Below the pieces are notes generated by a model. It saw only the letters and a program-made list of their open reading frames with translations. It ran no database searches and was not told where the DNA came from. The translations under genes were made by a program, and so were the position numbers. DNA of 64,000 nucleotides from Achromobacter mucicolens. Lineage in GTDB: Bacteria; Pseudomonadota; Gammaproteobacteria; Burkholderiales; Burkholderiaceae_B. This document shows positions 60,551-64,000 of the stretch, in pieces; the stretch's first letter is position 1, and each line of letters starts with the position of its first letter. The DNA is taken from the NCBI RefSeq assembly GCF_902859725.1, contig NZ_CADIJP010000003.1:62001-126000 (forward strand), in the 5' to 3' direction.

Positions 60551-61102
60551 ATGAATGCAAACGATCTTGGCCTGCTGATCGACGACGACGAACTCTACGT
60601 GCGCACCCTGCAACGCAGCCTGTCGCGCCGCGGTCTGGAAACCCGCACCGCCACCGGCATCGCCGAGGCGCTGCGCGTGGCCGAAGAAATCCGTCCGGCC
60701 TTTGCCCTGGTCGACCTGCGCCTGGGCGAAGACTCCGGCCTGACCCTGATCCGGCCGCTGCGCGCGCTGCGCGAGGACATGCGCATCCTGCTGGTCACGG
60801 GCTACGCCAGCGTGGCGACCGCCGTGGAAGCCATCAAGCGCGGCGCCGACGACTACCTGCCCAAGCCGGCCACGGCGCCCATGATCCTGCGCACGCTGGG
60901 TCTAGTGAAGCCAGAAACGGTTACGATCGAAACGACCATGACCCCATTGCACCGCCTAGAATGGGAGCACATTCATCAGGCGCTGCACGAGACCGGCGGC
61001 AACGTTTCCGCCGCAGCGCGCCTCCTGGGCATGCACCGGCGCTCGCTCCAGCGCAAGCTGGCAAAAAAACCGGGGCCGGAACGCGAAGTCCTCGCGGATT
61101 GA
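60551..61102 (+). CDS. regA: RegA/PrrA/RoxR-type response regulator
   Basis: A 183-residue response regulator. The receiver domain is at residues 1-120 with acidic pocket DDDE, phospho-acceptor Asp55 in FALVDLRLGEDSG and Lys in DDYLPKPAT. A Fis-like helix-turn-helix ends the protein (ALHETGGNVSAAARLLGMHR, then RSLQRKLAKK), highly conserved in RegA/PrrA/RoxR. Start ATG 60551. Two GCGAC-N5-GTCGC sites in the following gap are its probable targets upstream of cyoA. Confidence 0.94.
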   Translation: MNANDLGLLIDDDELYVRTLQRSLSRRGLETRTATGIAEALRVAEEIRPAFALVDLRLGEDSGLTLIRPLRALREDMRILLVTGYASVATAVEAIKRGADDYLPKPATAPMILRTLGLVKPETVTIETTMTPLHRLEWEHIHQALHETGGNVSAAARLLGMHRRSLQRKLAKKPGPEREVLAD

Positions 61103-61143
61103 ATGCTGCGGGGCGACACATCTTTACAACACCCCCGTGTGCA

Positions 61144-61164
61144 GGTGCGACATATCGTCGCACC
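61144..61164. promoter_or_regulatory. RegA/PrrA-type site 1 upstream of cyoA
   Basis: GGTGCGAC (61144-61151) and GTCGCACC (61157-61164), perfect 8-bp arms with spacer ATATC. It contains the GCGNC-Nx-GNCGC inverted pattern reported for PrrA/RegA-family regulators. It is directly downstream of the regA gene and 198 bp upstream of the cyoA start. A further GCGAC half-site is at 61113-61117. Confidence 0.6.
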
Positions 61165-61244
61165 CCACCCCCTCCCCTTGCGGCGTCTGCTCCCCTAGGA
61201 AAACCCTGAATCTGCCGCCCTCGAGCCGGATTCCTCCCAGGCAA

Positions 61245-61261
61245 TGCGACCATTCGTCGCA
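61245..61261. promoter_or_regulatory. RegA/PrrA-type site 2 upstream of cyoA
   Basis: TGCGACCATTCGTCGCA, perfect 6-bp arms with a 5-nt spacer, the same design as site 1 and 99 bp from it centre to centre (between nine and ten helical turns). It lies 101 bp upstream of cyoA and touches the FNR-like box. Confidence 0.6.
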
Positions 61262-61264
61262 CGC

Positions 61265-61278
61265 TTGACCAAAATCAA
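61265..61278. promoter_or_regulatory. FNR/ANR-like box upstream of cyoA
   Basis: TTGACCAAAATCAA matches TTGAT-N4-ATCAA at 9 of 10 defined bases. It lies 84 bp before the cyoA start, 3 bp from RegA-type site 2. In other proteobacteria FNR-type proteins repress cyo under low oxygen; the same is inferred here. Two further hairpins, TGCTGC-N3-GCAGCA at 61296-61310 and 61319-61333, follow in the leader. Confidence 0.55.
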
Positions 61279-61361
61279 ACCGATAGGATGGAGGTTGCTG
61301 CCTAGCAGCATTCCAGTCTGCTGCTTTGCAGCATTTCCCACCTTTCCATCCAAGGCTGTAC

Positions 61362-62270
61362 GTGAAACACCCCCTCCTTGCGACCCTTACGCGCATATTT
61401 GGCGTCGGCGCGGTCATGCTGCTTGGCGGCTGCAACATGGAAATCCTCTCCCCCAAGGGAGATATCGGCATCCAGGAAAAGACGTTGCTGCTGACGGCGA
61501 CCGGGCTCATGCTCATCGTTGTCATTCCCGTCCTCATCATGATCGTGGCTTTTGCTTGGAAGTACCGCGCTTCCAACACCAAAGCCGACTACCAGCCCAA
61601 GTGGGCTCACTCCACGGCAATCGAAGCCGTCGTCTGGACCGTCCCCTGCATCATCGTGGCGATCCTGGCCGTGATCACCTGGCGCTCCACGCACGCGCTG
61701 GATCCCTACAAGCCGCTCGTGTCCGAACACAAGCCGGTGACCATCGAGGTGGTCTCCCTGGATTGGAAGTGGCTCTTCATCTACCCCGAGTACGACATCG
61801 CCACGGTCAACGAGATCGCGTTCCCCGTGGACGTTCCGGTCAACTTCCGGATCACGTCGGCATCGGTGATGAATTCCTTCTTCATCCCCCAGCTCGGCAG
61901 CCAGATCTACTCGATGGCCGGCATGGAAACCAAGTTGCACCTGAATGCGCGCGAAATCGGCACCTACGCCGGCATTTCGGCCAACTACAGCGGCGGCGGT
62001 TTCTCGGGCATGCGCTTCAAGGCCCACGCCATGTCGCAGGAAGGATTCGACAACTGGATCAAGGAAGCCAAGGCTTCTCCCTCTGCCCTGACCCCCGAGG
62101 TCTACGCGGAACTGACCAAGCGCAGCGAGCGCAATCCGGTCGTGAAGTACTCGTCGGCGCCGCCCGCCATGTTTGATTTCATTCTGGGCAGCACGATGAG
62201 CAAGATGGCCGGCGTGGACTCCGCCACGTGCACCTCCACGTCGAATAATCTGATCGCAGGAATCAACTAA
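61362..62270 (+). CDS. cyoA: Cytochrome bo3 ubiquinol oxidase subunit II
   Basis: A 302-residue lipoprotein subunit of the terminal quinol oxidase. GTG 61362 was chosen: AAGG lies 9-12 nt upstream and it gives a short signal with lipobox MLLGGC; a TTG 36 bp upstream is less likely. Two membrane helices follow. The periplasmic cupredoxin domain has the CyoA-type [16 protein letters not shown] and lacks the Cys/His ligands of CuA, so electrons come from ubiquinol, not cytochrome c. The C-terminal COX aromatic-rich region includes [20 protein letters not shown]. cyoB starts 2 bp after the stop. Confidence 0.95.
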   Translation: MKHPLLATLTRIFGVGAVMLLGGCNMEILSPKGDIGIQEKTLLLTATGLMLIVVIPVLIMIVAFAWKYRASNTKADYQPKWAHSTAIEAVVWTVPCIIVAILAVITWRSTHALDPYKPLVSEHKPVTIEVVSLDWKWLFIYPEYDIATVNEIAFPVDVPVNFRITSASVMNSFFIPQLGSQIYSMAGMETKLHLNAREIGTYAGISANYSGGGFSGMRFKAHAMSQEGFDNWIKEAKASPSALTPEVYAELTKRSERNPVVKYSSAPPAMFDFILGSTMSKMAGVDSATCTSTSNNLIAGIN

Positions 62271-62272
62271 CA

Positions 62273-64000
62273 ATGCTCGGGAAACTCACCCTCGAGGCCA
62301 TTCCGTACCATGAACCTATCGTCATGGTTACGCTGGCCGCCGTGTGCCTGGGAGGCCTAGCGGTCTTCGGCGCCATCACCTACTTCAAGAAGTGGAAGTA
62401 CCTCTGGACGGAATGGCTCACCACCGTCGACCACAAGCGCATCGGTGTGATGTACATCATCGTTGCGCTCATCATGCTGCTGCGCGGTTTTGCCGACGCC
62501 ATCATGATGCGCACGCAGCTTGCCGTCGCGTCAGCAGACTCGGCCGGCTTCCTGCCCCCGCACCACTACGACCAGATCTTCACCGCCCACGGCGTCATCA
62601 TGATTTTCTTCATGGCGATGCCCTTCATCACCGGGCTGATGAACATCGTCGTGCCGCTGCAGATTGGCGCACGCGACGTGGCGTACCCGTTCCTGAACTC
62701 GCTGAGCTTCTGGCTGTTCGGCGCCGGCGTCGCGCTGATGATGATCTCGCTGTTCGTGGGCGAATTCGCCGCGACCGGCTGGCTCGCCTATCCGCCGCTG
62801 TCCGGGCTGGACTACAGTCCAAGCGTGGGGGTGGATTACTACCTCTGGGCGCTGCAGATCTCCGGTCTGGGAACAACGCTTAGCGGCATCAACTTCATCG
62901 TCACCATCCTGCGCATGCGCGCGCCTGGCATGACCCTGATGAAGATGCCGATCTTCACGTGGACCTCGCTGGTCACCAACGTCCTGATCGTCGCCGCCTT
63001 CCCCGTGCTGGCCGCGACCCTGGCGCTGCTGACGATGGACCGCTACCTGGGCACGCACTTCTTCACGAACGACGGTGGCGGCAACGTCATGATGTACGTG
63101 AACCTGATCTGGATCTGGGGCCACCCCGAGGTCTACATCCTGGTGCTCCCGGCATTCGGCGTGTATTCGGAAATCGTTGCCACGTTCGCCCGCAAGACGC
63201 TGTTCGGCTACAAGTCCATGGTCTACGCCACGGCCGCCATCGGCGTGCTGTCGTTCCTGGTCTGGCTGCACCACTTCTTCACCATGGGTGCGGGCGCCAA
63301 CGTCAATGCCTTCTTCGGCATAGCGACAATGATCATCTCGATCCCGACCGGGGCGAAGATCTTCAACTGGCTGTTCACCATCTACCGCGGCCGCCTGCGC
63401 ATCACGACGCCGGTGCTGTGGACGCTGGGCTTCATGATCGTCTTCGTCATCGGCGGCATGACCGGCGTGATGCTGGCCATCCCCGGCGTGTCGTTCGTGC
63501 TGCACAACAGCCTGTTCCTGATCGCGCACTTCCACAACACCATCATCGGTGGCGTGGTGTTCGGCTGCATCGCCGGCATGATCTACTGGTTCCCGAAGGC
63601 GTTCGGCTTCACGCTGAACGAGCGTCTGGGCCGCTACTCGTTCTACTGCTGGTTCGTCGGTTTCTTCCTGGCCTTCATGCCCCTGTACATCCTGGGCTTC
63701 AAGGGCATGACGCGCCGCCTGAACCACTACGACAACCCCGAATGGCAGCCGTACCTGCTGGTCGCGCTGGCTGGCGCCGCGCTGATCATGCTGGGCATCT
63801 TCTTCCTGCTGCAGCAAGTGTTCGTCTCCGTGCGTCAGCGCAAGCAGAACCAGGACGTCACCGGCGATCCCTGGGATGGCCGCACCCTGGAATGGTCGAT
63901 CTCGTCGCCCGCGCCTTTCTACAACTTCGCCCACGTTCCTCACGTCGATGAACTGGACCAGTTCTGGGAAGACAAGCAAAGCGGCAAGGCCTACAAGCGC
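62273..64000 (+). CDS. cyoB: Cytochrome bo3 ubiquinol oxidase subunit I (3' end outside window)
   Basis: Heme-copper oxidase catalytic subunit; 576 codons are visible of about 660. The quinol-site residues Arg71, Asp75, His98 and Gln101 and the heme ligand His106 ([13 protein letters not shown]) have the same numbers as in E. coli CyoB. The CuB/heme site is seen in [27 protein letters not shown] and [13 protein letters not shown]. It reduces oxygen to water and pumps protons. It starts 2 bp after cyoA; cyoC and cyoD are expected beyond the right edge. It is open at the edge with no stop. Confidence 0.96.
   Translation, partial: MLGKLTLEAIPYHEPIVMVTLAAVCLGGLAVFGAITYFKKWKYLWTEWLTTVDHKRIGVMYIIVALIMLLRGFADAIMMRTQLAVASADSAGFLPPHHYDQIFTAHGVIMIFFMAMPFITGLMNIVVPLQIGARDVAYPFLNSLSFWLFGAGVALMMISLFVGEFAATGWLAYPPLSGLDYSPSVGVDYYLWALQISGLGTTLSGINFIVTILRMRAPGMTLMKMPIFTWTSLVTNVLIVAAFPVLAATLALLTMDRYLGTHFFTNDGGGNVMMYVNLIWIWGHPEVYILVLPAFGVYSEIVATFARKTLFGYKSMVYATAAIGVLSFLVWLHHFFTMGAGANVNAFFGIATMIISIPTGAKIFNWLFTIYRGRLRITTPVLWTLGFMIVFVIGGMTGVMLAIPGVSFVLHNSLFLIAHFHNTIIGGVVFGCIAGMIYWFPKAFGFTLNERLGRYSFYCWFVGFFLAFMPLYILGFKGMTRRLNHYDNPEWQPYLLVALAGAALIMLGIFFLLQQVFVSVRQRKQNQDVTGDPWDGRTLEWSISSPAPFYNFAHVPHVDELDQFWEDKQSGKAYKR

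Noticed and set aside
61326-61361. Longer cyoA reading frame from a TTG at 61326
   Set aside because: No ribosome-binding site precedes it and it would place extra residues before the lipoprotein signal; the GTG at 61362 fits better.
1-64000. CRISPR arrays, tRNA or rRNA genes, insertion sequences, prophage or defence cassettes
   Set aside because: I saw no regularly spaced repeats with spacers, no cloverleaf-like sequence, and no transposase, integrase or restriction gene. The only repeats are the 13-bp palindromes and the 15-bp tandem array.

Overview
This is high-GC chromosomal DNA, very probably from a betaproteobacterium of the Alcaligenaceae (Achromobacter or Bordetella type). The best evidence is a complete heme-uptake locus with the Bordetella gene order hurI-hurR-bhuRSTUV. 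Supporting evidence is a Bug-type solute receptor, paired DUF1800/DUF1501 genes and a cyo oxidase operon behind a RegB/RegA pair. I see no rRNA, tRNA, CRISPR array, transposase or phage gene. The only repeats are short: a 13-bp palindrome in four copies and one 15-bp tandem array.

Layout. 1-8.8 kb: an arsB-type pump (cut by the left edge) with an MFS gene; a GlxA-type regulator divergent from an SDR/MFS pair; a DUF1345 membrane protein; a chromate transporter split into two half-genes, divergent from a LysR regulator. 8.9-18.2 kb: murI, two UspA genes, a sorbosone-dehydrogenase-like lipoprotein, an SDR lacking the usual Tyr/Lys pair, the DUF1800-DUF1501 pair, a GNAT, and a small secreted protein followed by an ECF sigma/anti-sigma pair. 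18.3-30.4 kb: urea use, with atzF-uca-gntR (urea amidolyase and repressor) divergent from urtABCDE (urea ABC importer). The 369-bp gap between them holds two canonical sigma-54 promoters facing apart, an NtrC-like site between them and a GntR-type palindrome.

30.5-37.5 kb: arsC-like reductase, PAP2 phosphatase, Bug receptor and tartrate/D-malate-type dehydrogenase, ogt divergent from an Ada-AlkA fusion across a concentric palindrome, a LysR gene and yajQ. 37.6-45.8 kb: heme locus with a Fur-like box upstream of hurI. 45.9-56.3 kb: CopD-like membrane protein, a predicted exported 2H-phosphoesterase-like protein, a YafY-type regulator and VOC protein that share an operator, an amino-acid permease with kynU divergent from an Lrp-type regulator, a TrhA-like protein, a P1-family peptidase, and a cystine-type ABC importer.

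56.4-64 kb: short palindromic repeats, an NlpD-like lipoprotein, a 15-bp tandem array, then a respiratory block: DUF2946, Sco, PCu(A)C copper chaperone, RegB/RegA redox two-component system, and cyoA-cyoB (cut by the right edge). The cyo promoter region carries two RegA/PrrA-type inverted repeats, an FNR-like box and two matching mini-hairpins. The block therefore reads as copper handling, redox sensing and terminal oxidase expression in one place.

The most interesting material lies in the regulatory DNA between genes. Most protein families are recognisable; the less explained ones are the DUF1800/DUF1501 pair, the secreted 2H-like protein and the Tyr/Lys-less SDR. All functions are read from sequence motifs and context; nothing was searched or computed.
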